Of a DNA stretch of 7,617 bases, positions 1 through 6,157 are shown one piece after another. The DNA is from Myxococcota bacterium (GTDB taxonomy: Bacteria; Myxococcota_A; Polyangia; HGW-17; JAJRWW01), in contig JAJRWW010000473.1 of assembly GCA_024276595.1 (NCBI GenBank), positions 1 to 7,617 on the forward strand, in the 5' to 3' direction. The position numbers were made by a program, and so were the translations under genes. Positions within the stretch are counted from its first letter, which is position 1. Each line of letters begins with the position of its first letter. Under the pieces are notes generated by a model. It was not told the origin of the DNA, did not search any database, and saw nothing but the letters and a program-made list of their open reading frames with translations.

Positions 1-1707
1 GCTCCTGGGGCATCCGACACCCACCGCACGGTGCTGATCCAGCTCCACGGTCTCCCTTCGCGCTGGCTGGACCGCTGGCTCCGAGAGGGCCGCTTTCTCC
101 CGGGCCAGCCCCCTGCCCCGCGCTCCTTGGTCGCCTCCGGGGGCCTGGCTCGCATGGCCAGGGGGGCCAGGTCCTCTGGTCTCATCCCCGTGGAGCCGAG
201 CGTGTCTGCTCCCAATCTGGCGACCATGCTCACAGGCCTCGACCCGAGCGGCCACGGGATCCTGTCCAACCGCTACTACCGCCAGGGAAGGCGAGTGAGC
301 GGCCTCCGAGAGCGGCCCGCGGCCGAGACCTTGATGGATCTGGCGCCCCGAATGGGCCTGCGCACCGTGACCTGGGCAGTGGCTGGCACCACGTGCGACG
401 AGCCTCCCCTGGCGCTGCTCCGCAAGGTCTGCTATCCCACCCGCGGGTGGCTCAGCCGGCCCGAGCCAGAGCTGGATCTGCGGGTCGGCCCCGGGAGCCA
501 GCCTGCCAGCCTGTGGCTCCGAGTGGGACGGCGCGCGAGGGGAGCCCGCCGCGTCCGGGTCCAGATGCGCCGCGACCCCGGCCGCTCCAAAGGACTGGTT
601 CTCTCTCTTCCCCCGGGCGCCTCCCTCAGGGGCGGGGAGCCTGTCCTGGCGCCCGGTGACGCCCGGGACCTGCTCTGGCCCGGCGGCAAGCTCCCGGATG
701 GCACGGAGGCCCCCCGGCGGCTGACCCGTCTGATCCTGCGCAGCCTCGACGGCCGCACCGGCAGGGCGCGCTTCTACGTCTCTCCCACGGCCGTGAGCCT
801 GGCACGCCCGGCATCCTTCCTGCGTGCGCTGGATCGGGCCGGGGTGGTTCGCCCCGCCGTGGCGGATGAGCACAGCTTCTCGGCCGGGATCATCCATGCG
901 AGCCTCTTTGTGCGCACCGGCCTGGCCGAGGTGGACGCGGCGGTGGAGCTGGCTCGCCTGCTGGGCCGGGGAGACACCTTCGACCTGGCCATCATCTACC
1001 TCGGGGTGGTGGGATCCCTGGCGCGCCAGCTCCTGGCCGGCCCCAGGAGACAGGATCTGAGCCACGGTGACATGGCCAGGTTCCGCCACGCCCTGGAGCA
1101 GGGGCTGCGCCAGGTGGATCACCGCCTGGCCCTGATCCTGGACGGGCTGGACCTGCGCCGCACCCGGGTAGTGCTGGCAAGCGACCACGGGGTTCTCCCG
1201 GTGCGCTGGGACGTCTCCCTGCGAGCGGCCCTGGCAGGCATGGAGCCGCCCGCAAAGGTGGTCACCTCAGGGGGCGCAGGCCTGGTGCACCTGCCCGGGG
1301 GCGCCCCTGCGGCCGCGGTAGCTGCACGCCTGGCCAGGCTCAAGGTGGCGGGGAGGCTGGTCTTCGGGCAGGGCCGGGTGGTGACCGCCTCCCAGCTCGA
1401 GAGGCTGGGGCTGCCCGCAAGCGCTGGCGACATCTTCGTCCAGGCCTCCCCCGGATTCTCGCTCAGCCACCGCCGCAGCAAGACCCTGCTGGCGTGGCCC
1501 AGGGGCCTGGCCACCAGTGGCTTTCGGAGCGACCTGCCACAGATGCGGGGGGTGTTCCTGGCGGCGGGACCGGGGGTGAAGAAAAGGCGCCTGGGAGCGC
1601 TCCACATGACCCAGGTGGCCGCCGCGGTGGCAGCGGCCCTGGGAGTGCCGCCACCCAAGGGAGCCCAGCCAATGCCCAGCGAGATCTGGACGCGAGGCCC
1701 ACGATGA
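1..1707 (+). CDS. Alkaline-phosphatase-superfamily (type I phosphodiesterase-like) protein, 5' partial, probable pseudoenzyme
   Basis: The frame is open from base 1. A GTG at 31 is the first possible start visible, with no Shine-Dalgarno before it, so the true start is probably outside; residues below count from that GTG. The fold signature of nucleotide pyrophosphatase/phosphodiesterase proteins is present: a first beta strand (LIQLHG, residues 2-7), the nucleophile segment PSVSAPN (56-62) followed by MLTG and HGI, the SDHG motif (384-387) and a C-terminal FLAAGPG. About 100 residues (150-250) form an insert ending in FYVSP, as in some large bacterial members. Family members bind two metals. 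Here the first Asp is His6, the usual DxxxH after the YL strand reads GVVGSLAR (no Asp or His), and the late His is Ser496. Only Asp385 and His386 remain, and the nucleophile position is Ser59. I infer a non-catalytic or strongly diverged protein. It ends 60 bases before the convergent prmC stop; I see no terminator between them. Confidence 0.75.
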   Translation, partial: APGASDTHRTVLIQLHGLPSRWLDRWLREGRFLPGQPPAPRSLVASGGLARMARGARSSGLIPVEPSVSAPNLATMLTGLDPSGHGILSNRYYRQGRRVSGLRERPAAETLMDLAPRMGLRTVTWAVAGTTCDEPPLALLRKVCYPTRGWLSRPEPELDLRVGPGSQPASLWLRVGRRARGARRVRVQMRRDPGRSKGLVLSLPPGASLRGGEPVLAPGDARDLLWPGGKLPDGTEAPRRLTRLILRSLDGRTGRARFYVSPTAVSLARPASFLRALDRAGVVRPAVADEHSFSAGIIHASLFVRTGLAEVDAAVELARLLGRGDTFDLAIIYLGVVGSLARQLLAGPRRQDLSHGDMARFRHALEQGLRQVDHRLALILDGLDLRRTRVVLASDHGVLPVRWDVSLRAALAGMEPPAKVVTSGGAGLVHLPGGAPAAAVAARLARLKVAGRLVFGQGRVVTASQLERLGLPASAGDIFVQASPGFSLSHRRSKTLLAWPRGLATSGFRSDLPQMRGVFLAAGPGVKKRRLGALHMTQVAAAVAAALGVPPPKGAQPMPSEIWTRGPR

Positions 1708-1767
1708 GGGCCCATGGCCAGCCCACCGGGGCCAGCTCCGGCGTGGAAGGAGGCGGTGCCCGGCAGC

Positions 1768-2643
1768 TCACCCCAGCGCGAGACGGCCCGAGACCACCCT
1801 CTCGACACCAGCCAGATCTCGGTGGATGCTCACGCCCTCCGATATGCCGGCCTCCACCAACAAGGCGCGCACGGCCTCTGCCTGGCCTTGGCCAACCTCC
1901 AAGGCCAGCGCCCCATCCGGGTGGGCCAGCCACCTCGGGGCCGCCCTCACCAGGCGCGAGATGATCCCCAGGCCGTCGCCCTCCACGAACAGCGCCCCTG
2001 GCGGCTCCGCGGCCAGCTCCGGGGCCAGCCCGGCACGGTCTTTTTGAGGAATGTAGGGGAGGTTGGCCACCACCAGGTGAAAGGGCGGCTCGCCAGCGTC
2101 AAGGGCGTCAAGCAGGTCTCCAGCCAGGAAGCGGACATCTGCCCCATGGCGCCTTGCGTTGGCCGCGGCCACATCCAGGGCGTCCGCGCTAATGTCGACG
2201 CCCAGCACCTCGGCGTCGGGCCGCTCAGCCGCCAGGGTCACCGCGATGATCCCGCTGCCCGTGCCCACGTCCAGCACCCGGGGCGCCCTGACCTGCTCGA
2301 TGAGCTTCAGGGCCCGCTCCACCAGGATCTCCGTGTCCGGCCGGGGCACCAGGACCCGCGAGTCCACGGCAAAGGCACGGGACCAGAACTCCCTCTGTCC
2401 CACCAGATAGGCCACTGGCGCCCGATCGAGCCGCCGGAGCACCAGCTCCCTGTATCGACCCCTCTCTGCCGGATCCAGGGGGCGGTCCATGTCCAGGTAG
2501 AGGCCCATGCGCTCCACCTGGAGGGAGTGGGCGAGCAGCACCTCTGCGTCCAGCCGTGGAGACTCCAGGCCCTCCTCCGTGAAGCGCTCGGTGGTCCAGC
2601 CAAGCACGTCGCGCACTGTCCAAAGACGCCGTTGACCACTCAT
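1768..2643 (-). CDS. prmC: Peptide chain release factor N5-glutamine methyltransferase (HemK/PrmC)
   Basis: PrmC uses S-adenosylmethionine to methylate the Gln of the GGQ motif in release factors RF1/RF2 in the cytoplasm, aiding translation termination. The 291-residue product has the normal family length. An N-terminal helical domain (about 1-80) precedes the signature segment YLVGQREFW (79-87) and VPRPDTE (99-105). The methyltransferase fold follows, with SAM motif I VLDVGTGSG (123-131), GVDIS (148-152) and the substrate loop NLPYIP (194-199). The loop is usually NPPY, so the first Pro is Leu here. The start is the ATG at 2643: it fits the family N-terminus, while a longer open frame upstream would run through the end of amrS. 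The ATG overlaps the amrS TGA (ATGA, four bases), indicating translational coupling. The usual neighbour prfA is absent from the window. Confidence 0.95.
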   Translation of the reverse strand: MSGQRRLWTVRDVLGWTTERFTEEGLESPRLDAEVLLAHSLQVERMGLYLDMDRPLDPAERGRYRELVLRRLDRAPVAYLVGQREFWSRAFAVDSRVLVPRPDTEILVERALKLIEQVRAPRVLDVGTGSGIIAVTLAAERPDAEVLGVDISADALDVAAANARRHGADVRFLAGDLLDALDAGEPPFHLVVANLPYIPQKDRAGLAPELAAEPPGALFVEGDGLGIISRLVRAAPRWLAHPDGALALEVGQGQAEAVRALLVEAGISEGVSIHRDLAGVERVVSGRLALG

Positions 2644-3680
2644 GGCATCCCCAGGCCGGGGATGGTCTCCCCGCAGCTTCCGCAGCGCCCACCCCCCATG
2701 GACACCACGCCCAGCCGGAAGCCCCGCCGCCCGATGAGCTGCTTCGAGCAGGCCGGACAGCGCGTGGACTCGCTGTCGTCCCCCCACAGGTTGCCCGCGT
2801 AGACGAACCGCAACCCCGCCGCCCTGCCCCACCCACAAGCCCGGCGGATGGTCTCCGGGGGCGTGGCCTGGAGGTGGCTCATCTCGTTGCTGGGCTGAAA
2901 ACGGCTCACATGCCAGGGCATGTCCGGGTCCAGGTCCGCCAGGAGCTCCGCCATGGCACGGAGCTCACCCTCGCTGTCGTTGAGCCCAGGGACAATCAGC
3001 GTGGTCACCTCCACCCAGATGCCCCGCCGCCGCAGCTCCCGGATGTTGCGCACCACCGGGCCAGGCCGACCGCCTGTGACCTTGACCTGGCGCTCCGGGT
3101 CGAGCCCCTTGAGGTCCACGTTGGCCGCGTCGATTAGGTCTCCCACATGGTCCAGCGCCGCGGAGGTCATGTACCCGTTCGTCACCAGGCAGTTGAGGAG
3201 CCCGAGGCGGTGGGCGGCCTCTGCCGTGTCCCTCACCCACTCCCAGAAGACTGTCGGCTCGGTGTAGGTGTACGAGATGGACGCACAGCCAGCCGCGAGC
3301 GCCGCCTCTGCCACCTCCTCGGGCCCCATGAGCTCTCCTGGCAGATCCTGTCCAGGGTTTCTCCGCGGCCAGGCGGCGATGGAGTGATTCTGGCAGAAGG
3401 CGCAGCAGAGGTTGCACCCCACCGTGGCCACAGACATGGATGTGCTGCCCGGCTTCACGTGAAAGAGGGGCTTTTTCTCGATGGGATCCACGTTGGCCGA
3501 TACCAGCCTCCCGTATGAGAGCGTGAGAAGCTCGCCACCGCGGTTCACCCGAACGTGGCACAGACCTGGCTCTCCCGGCTCCAGGCGGCAACGGTGGTGA
3601 CACAGATCGCACCGCACCACCCCCTCACCCAGGGGCGTCCACAAAGCGGCGGTGGTGGGTTTTTGGGGCGAGGATGTCAT
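2640..3680 (-). CDS. amrS: AmmeMemoRadiSam-system radical SAM enzyme (AmrS-like)
   Basis: A 346-residue protein of the AmrS type, a PflA-related radical SAM family usually found with AmrA and a Memo-like AmrB; its reaction is not established. The N-terminal Cys set (C24, C27, C31, C41) is typical of the family. The radical SAM cluster motif CxxxCxxC is C89, C93, C96 within GCNLCCAFCQN, with an extra Cys at 92. The segment around YTEPTVFWE (138-147) and NVDLKG (187-192) also match the family. The C-terminus carries two CxxC pairs (C308/C311 and C333/C336), a zinc-ribbon-like tail. The ATG at 3680 is the best start although no clear Shine-Dalgarno precedes it. It is the first gene of a minus-strand pair with prmC. 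No AmrA or AmrB gene is visible nearby, so the functional context is incomplete. Confidence 0.87.
   Translation of the reverse strand: MTSSPQKPTTAALWTPLGEGVVRCDLCHHRCRLEPGEPGLCHVRVNRGGELLTLSYGRLVSANVDPIEKKPLFHVKPGSTSMSVATVGCNLCCAFCQNHSIAAWPRRNPGQDLPGELMGPEEVAEAALAAGCASISYTYTEPTVFWEWVRDTAEAAHRLGLLNCLVTNGYMTSAALDHVGDLIDAANVDLKGLDPERQVKVTGGRPGPVVRNIRELRRRGIWVEVTTLIVPGLNDSEGELRAMAELLADLDPDMPWHVSRFQPSNEMSHLQATPPETIRRACGWGRAAGLRFVYAGNLWGDDSESTRCPACSKQLIGRRGFRLGVVSMGGGRCGSCGETIPGLGMP
2646..2664 (-). promoter_or_regulatory. Hairpin over the prmC initiation region
   Basis: CATCCCC (2646-2652) and GGGGATG (2658-2664) are perfect 7-base arms with a 5-base loop. In the mRNA the hairpin ends two bases before the prmC ATG and its 3' arm contains the only Shine-Dalgarno-like GGGGA. 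It lies inside the last codons of amrS, so ribosomes finishing amrS would open it. Coupling by this hairpin is inferred. Confidence 0.45.
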
Positions 3681-3738
3681 TTGGCATCTGGAGGGGGATC
3701 GACGCCCACTGCTGGGGCCGGGCGAGCTGACCGAAGAG

Positions 3739-3772
3739 GGCCGGAGGCGCTCGGAGTGGGCGGCCTCCGGCC
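3739..3772 (-). terminator. Strong GC hairpin after the Tyr/Arg-rich gene, possible terminator
   Basis: GGCCGGAGGC (3739-3748) and GCCTCCGGCC (3763-3772) are perfect 10-base inverted repeats with a 14-base loop. The hairpin starts about 18 bases after the minus-strand TAG at 3791 and precedes amrS. There is no T-run after it in the minus direction, so it is not a canonical intrinsic terminator. It could stabilise an mRNA end or weaken read-through into amrS. The rest of the 110-base gap shows no clear promoter for amrS. Confidence 0.35.
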
Positions 3773-3790
3773 GAGGGCTGGCGAGCAGAG

Positions 3791-4177
3791 CTAGCGCCGA
3801 CGACGTCTGTGCCGGCGTCGAACCCGCCTTCTGTTGCGACGTCGCGACCGACGGTAGCGTCTCGTCCGGTACCGGCGATAGCGGTAGCCCCGAGCGCGGT
3901 ACCAGCGGCGGTAGTGGACGCGGTGGACGCGCCAGTGGTTGTAGTACCTGCCGTACCCCACGTAGGTCCGCGGGATGTACACCATGGCACCGTTCACATA
4001 GTAGTAGGGGACACCTGTGACCGTGTAGTAGACCGGATAGCCCTGGTAATAAAGCGGCCTGTAGTAGGATGTGGCGAGGGTTGGCTCTGCCGACACGCCC
4101 ACTGTGCAGCCCCCGGACACTGCGCTCATGCCGCCCACCAGCGTGAGCATCACCAACAGCTTACTTACCTTTGACAT
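3791..4177 (-). CDS. Tyr/Arg-rich putative lipoprotein, unknown function
   Basis: I do not recognise a named family. The 128-residue product starts with a signal peptide: MSKVSK, a hydrophobic stretch (7-20) and SGGC with Cys24 as a possible lipidation site. The lipobox is imperfect because position -3 is Ser. The mature part has a Tyr-rich segment (about 39-62: SYYRP, YYQGYPVYY, VPYYYVNG) and VYIPR, then an increasingly basic tail. Residues from about 80 to 128 are dominated by Arg with Tyr, and nearly all of the last 25 residues are Arg. The ATG at 4177 is chosen because AAGGAAG lies just upstream; a TTG at 4195 would add only six residues in front of the signal. It has its own promoter. 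Similar Tyr-rich small envelope proteins occur in Gram-negative bacteria, so an envelope location is likely, with the polycationic tail possibly contacting anionic polymers (inference). A completely different + strand frame over the same bases lacks such signals. Confidence 0.7.
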   Translation of the reverse strand: MSKVSKLLVMLTLVGGMSAVSGGCTVGVSAEPTLATSYYRPLYYQGYPVYYTVTGVPYYYVNGAMVYIPRTYVGYGRYYNHWRVHRVHYRRWYRARGYRYRRYRTRRYRRSRRRNRRRVRRRHRRRRR

Positions 4178-4233
4178 GCATCTTCCTTTCCGCAAAAGAG
4201 AGACGGCCCGCCTCTGTGGGTTGAAACGGAGAG

Positions 4234-4262
4234 ATTATACGTGAAATTCGACCAAAACTTGA
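4234..4262 (-). promoter_or_regulatory. Promoter of the Tyr/Arg-rich lipoprotein gene
   Basis: On the minus strand a perfect -10 hexamer TATAAT occupies 4239-4234. At 17-base spacing the -35 position (4262-4257) reads TCAAGT, a poor match, suggesting dependence on an activator or other contacts. Predicted transcription start is near 4227, giving a leader of about 50 bases before the ATG at 4177. The local sequence is much more AT-rich than the surroundings. Confidence 0.6.
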
Positions 4263-4271
4263 CGCAGTTTT
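4254..4271. promoter_or_regulatory. Perfect dyad AAAACT-N6-AGTTTT over the -35 region
   Basis: AAAACT (4254-4259) and AGTTTT (4266-4271) are perfect 6-base inverted repeats separated by six bases. They cover the weak -35 element of the TATAAT promoter. Position and symmetry fit a dimeric regulator site; no regulator is encoded in the window. Confidence 0.35.
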
Positions 4272-4397
4272 CACCGCCTCCCAGACCACGCAACACCACG
4301 AGGAAAAACCTCCCTGATCTCAACACCTTGAAGCCAGGGCCTGCTCGCAGTGGCCAGAGCACGCATCCCCTCCAACCGTCTCCGGACGATAGAATGG

Positions 4398-4425
4398 CTC
4401 CTGGAGCAACCATTTCGCTCAGGAG
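4398..4425 (+). other. Hairpin in the leader of the TPR gene
   Basis: CTCCTGGAGC (4398-4407) pairs with GCTCAGGAG (4417-4425) through nine base pairs with one bulged G and a 9-base loop. It ends about 50 bases before the ATG at 4475. No T-run follows. The intergenic stretch 4272-4474 shows otherwise only a weak -10-like TAGAAT at 4390-4395 on the + strand, without a matching -35. Confidence 0.35.
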
Positions 4426-4474
4426 ACGATAACCTCCACGGCCCCCCAAAAAACCACCTGCCGAGGAGGCGTCC

Positions 4475-5548
4475 ATGTCCAAGGCCTGCGAGTCTCATCC
4501 AAGAATCGCTCTTGTCGCGTTGCTTCTTCTCTTTGCCCATTGGGCGAGCTGTCTCGTGCGCCCTCCCAGGCGGCCCCGCGCAGAGCTTGTGCACCTGCGC
4601 CAGGGGGCCCGTCAGCTTGGGGCCGGAGACCTGGACCGCGCCGAGGCCCATTTCAGCGTGGCAGCGGCGTACAACCGCGGCTCCGCCGAGGCGCTGAACG
4701 GGCTGGGGCTGGTAGCCCTGGCCCGAGGGGAGAGCGCTCGCGCGAGGGAGCTCTTCACAAGGGCCCTGGCCCTCGACGAGGACCTCGCTGAGGCCCAGAA
4801 CAACCTCGGCGTGCTGGAGCTGCAGCGCGGGAGATGGCGCCCGGCGGCGACCAGGTTCCAGGCCGCCCTGGACGTGGACCCGGGATACCACCAGGCCCGC
4901 TTCAACCGGGCCAGAGCCCTTTTTCAGGGTGGCTTGTATCGAGAAGCTCGCCAGGAGCTGCTCCTGGTCACATCCTCCCGGCCACAGCTCGCGCCAGCCT
5001 GGTCGGCCCTGGCCATGGTCTCGGTCGCCCTGCGACGGAAGGCCGCCGCAGGACGCGCCCTCCGCCAGGCCAGGCTCCGAGCCCCAGGCGCCGTGCATGT
5101 GCTGGTGGCCGAGGGAATGCTCCGCCGGGTTGGAGGGGACCTGAAGGGGGCCCTGCAGGCTCTGGCCGGGGCCTGCAAGAAGCAGCCGGGCAACCTGGAC
5201 GCGCGGCTCCAGTACGGCCTCACCCTCATCCGGGCCGGGCGCTTTGGGGAGGCCACCCGCGCGCTGCGGCGGGTGCTGGCCCGCCGCCCCTTTGCCGCAC
5301 AGATCCACTTCGCCCTCGGATACCTGGCGGCCATGCGCAAGGACCTCTCGGCCGCCTGCAAGGCCTTCCGTCGCGCCGCCAAGCTGGAGCCGCGACACTG
5401 GGCAGCCTGGTTGCACCTGGCGGCCGCTCAGCTCGCCCAGGGAAAGGCGAAGGAGGCCCGCAAGAGCTGCGCCTGGCTGGCTCGCCTCAGGAGCAAGCCC
5501 GCCCGCAAGGCAGCCCGGAAGTGCAAGGCGCTGCTTGCGACTCCTTGA
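4475..5548 (+). CDS. TPR-repeat putative lipoprotein
   Basis: A 357-residue protein. The ATG at 4475 has GAGGAGG (4463-4469) at five-base spacing. An N-terminal hydrophobic segment (11-24) ends in WASC, making Cys26 a possible lipidation site; Trp at -3 is unusual, so a cleaved non-lipid or anchored signal is also possible. From about residue 37 to 341 the protein is a continuous array of roughly nine 34-residue tetratricopeptide repeats; good examples are residues 71-104 (AEALNGLGLVALARG), 105-138 (AEAQNNLGVLELQRG) and 274-307 (AQIHFALGYLAAMRK). The last 25 residues are Lys/Arg-rich. TPR solenoids bind proteins, so a periplasmic or envelope scaffold or assembly role is likely, with no specific partner visible. 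It is followed on the same strand by the hxs genes after 114 bases; whether they share a transcript is unclear. Confidence 0.85.
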   Translation: MSKACESHPRIALVALLLLFAHWASCLVRPPRRPRAELVHLRQGARQLGAGDLDRAEAHFSVAAAYNRGSAEALNGLGLVALARGESARARELFTRALALDEDLAEAQNNLGVLELQRGRWRPAATRFQAALDVDPGYHQARFNRARALFQGGLYREARQELLLVTSSRPQLAPAWSALAMVSVALRRKAAAGRALRQARLRAPGAVHVLVAEGMLRRVGGDLKGALQALAGACKKQPGNLDARLQYGLTLIRAGRFGEATRALRRVLARRPFAAQIHFALGYLAAMRKDLSAACKAFRRAAKLEPRHWAAWLHLAAAQLAQGKAKEARKSCAWLARLRSKPARKAARKCKALLATP

Positions 5549-5603
5549 CCCACCCAACGCCCCCCCTCGGCGAGCACCTGGAGCGCAGCTCCCAATGTTG
5601 TTG

Positions 5604-5630
5604 ACTTTTCCGGTCATGACCTCCAAAAGT
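5604..5630. promoter_or_regulatory. Two-part dyad upstream of hxsD, candidate operator
   Basis: A perfect 10-base palindrome GGTCATGACC (5612-5621) is flanked by ACTTTT (5604-5609) and AAAAGT (5625-5630), which are complementary to each other; the spacers are 2 and 3 bases. It overlaps a TTGACT (5601-5606) that resembles a -35 element, but the only -10-like sequence (TAATGA, 5630-5635) is 23 bases away, too far for a standard promoter. It lies 32 bases before the hxsD ATG in the 114-base gap after the TPR gene. Confidence 0.4.
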
Positions 5631-5662
5631 AATGATCCGGCAACTTCCCGGAGGGCAGGCCC

Positions 5663-6157
5663 ATGACCCCGACAGTGAACGCCAGGAAGAACGAGATCAA
5701 GTGGGACATCGGCACAAGCACCTACCCGATGGACGCGGTCTACGGCGCCAGCTATGTCTTCTTGGATCGGTGCTACGTGTACCTGGACAAGACCGCTGAC
5801 CGGAGGATCGTGATCGTGCTCCGGGGCAAGGAGCCCCTCGACAGGGGTGAGCTGGAGAGGCTGGCCGGGGACTTCTCCAGCGAGCTGCTTCACCAGGTGC
5901 TCCGAACACGCATCGCCAAGCGCACCGGAAAGGTACGCGAGATGATCATCGGGCGCGCCCTCTGGAGCGCCGAGGGTCCCACCGACGACTACGGCTTCGA
6001 CGACGACTTCGATGATCTGGGCGACGACGACGACTACCTCGACGACCCGCTGGGGATCGCCGTGCCGTGGGAGGAAAAGTATGGCAGCGACCAAGGGCTC
6101 GACGCGCAAGAGGACCAGCAGCAAGCCAAGGAGCCAGAACCGGGCCAGGACGCCTGA
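5663..6157 (+). CDS. hxsD: His-Xaa-Ser system protein HxsD with an Asp-rich C-terminal extension
   Basis: HxsD is a small partner of the radical SAM maturases HxsB and HxsC in the His-Xaa-Ser system; its biochemical role is not established. Residues 11-102 match the family pattern: IKWDIGTSTYPMDAVYGAS (YP..A motif at 21-25), then F-DRC (33-37), a beta strand VIVLRG, and the helical end FSSELLHQVLRTRIAKRTG and VREMIIGRAL. Family members are about 100 residues, so the remaining 60 are an extension. In residues 108-128, 13 of 21 are Asp, spaced by Tyr and Phe; residues 129-164 are rich in Gln, Glu and Asp. The ATG at 5663 has CGGAGGG (5649-5655) upstream. The last 77 bases overlap the next gene in another frame. 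Identity rests on the motif pattern plus the adjacent hxsB. Confidence 0.85.
   Translation: MTPTVNARKNEIKWDIGTSTYPMDAVYGASYVFLDRCYVYLDKTADRRIVIVLRGKEPLDRGELERLAGDFSSELLHQVLRTRIAKRTGKVREMIIGRALWSAEGPTDDYGFDDDFDDLGDDDDYLDDPLGIAVPWEEKYGSDQGLDAQEDQQQAKEPEPGQDA
6069..6074 (+). promoter_or_regulatory. Ribosome binding site that fixes the start of the second HxsD-like gene
   Basis: GGGAGG lies six bases before the ATG at 6081, inside hxsD. A longer frame opening with ATG at 6012 has no such site and would add 23 residues read out of phase from the Asp codons, so 6081 is the likely start. Confidence 0.75.

Noticed and set aside
1708..1767. Bidirectional terminator between the convergent genes
   Set aside because: No stable stem followed by a T-run on either strand was found in these 60 bases.
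1714..2802. A 362-codon + strand open frame opposite prmC
   Set aside because: The minus strand encodes an unmistakable PrmC; the + product has no recognisable domain.
2644..2838. A longer prmC start at 2838
   Set aside because: It would add 65 residues read out of frame from the 3' end of amrS; the family N-terminus and the ATGA overlap support 2643.
3809..4174. A + strand open frame over the Tyr/Arg-rich gene
   Set aside because: The minus strand has a signal peptide, Shine-Dalgarno and TATAAT promoter; the + frame has none of these.
5601..5635. A standard sigma-70 promoter for hxsD
   Set aside because: TTGACT and the nearest -10-like TAATGA are 23 bases apart; at 17 bases the sequence (CAAAAG) is not a -10.
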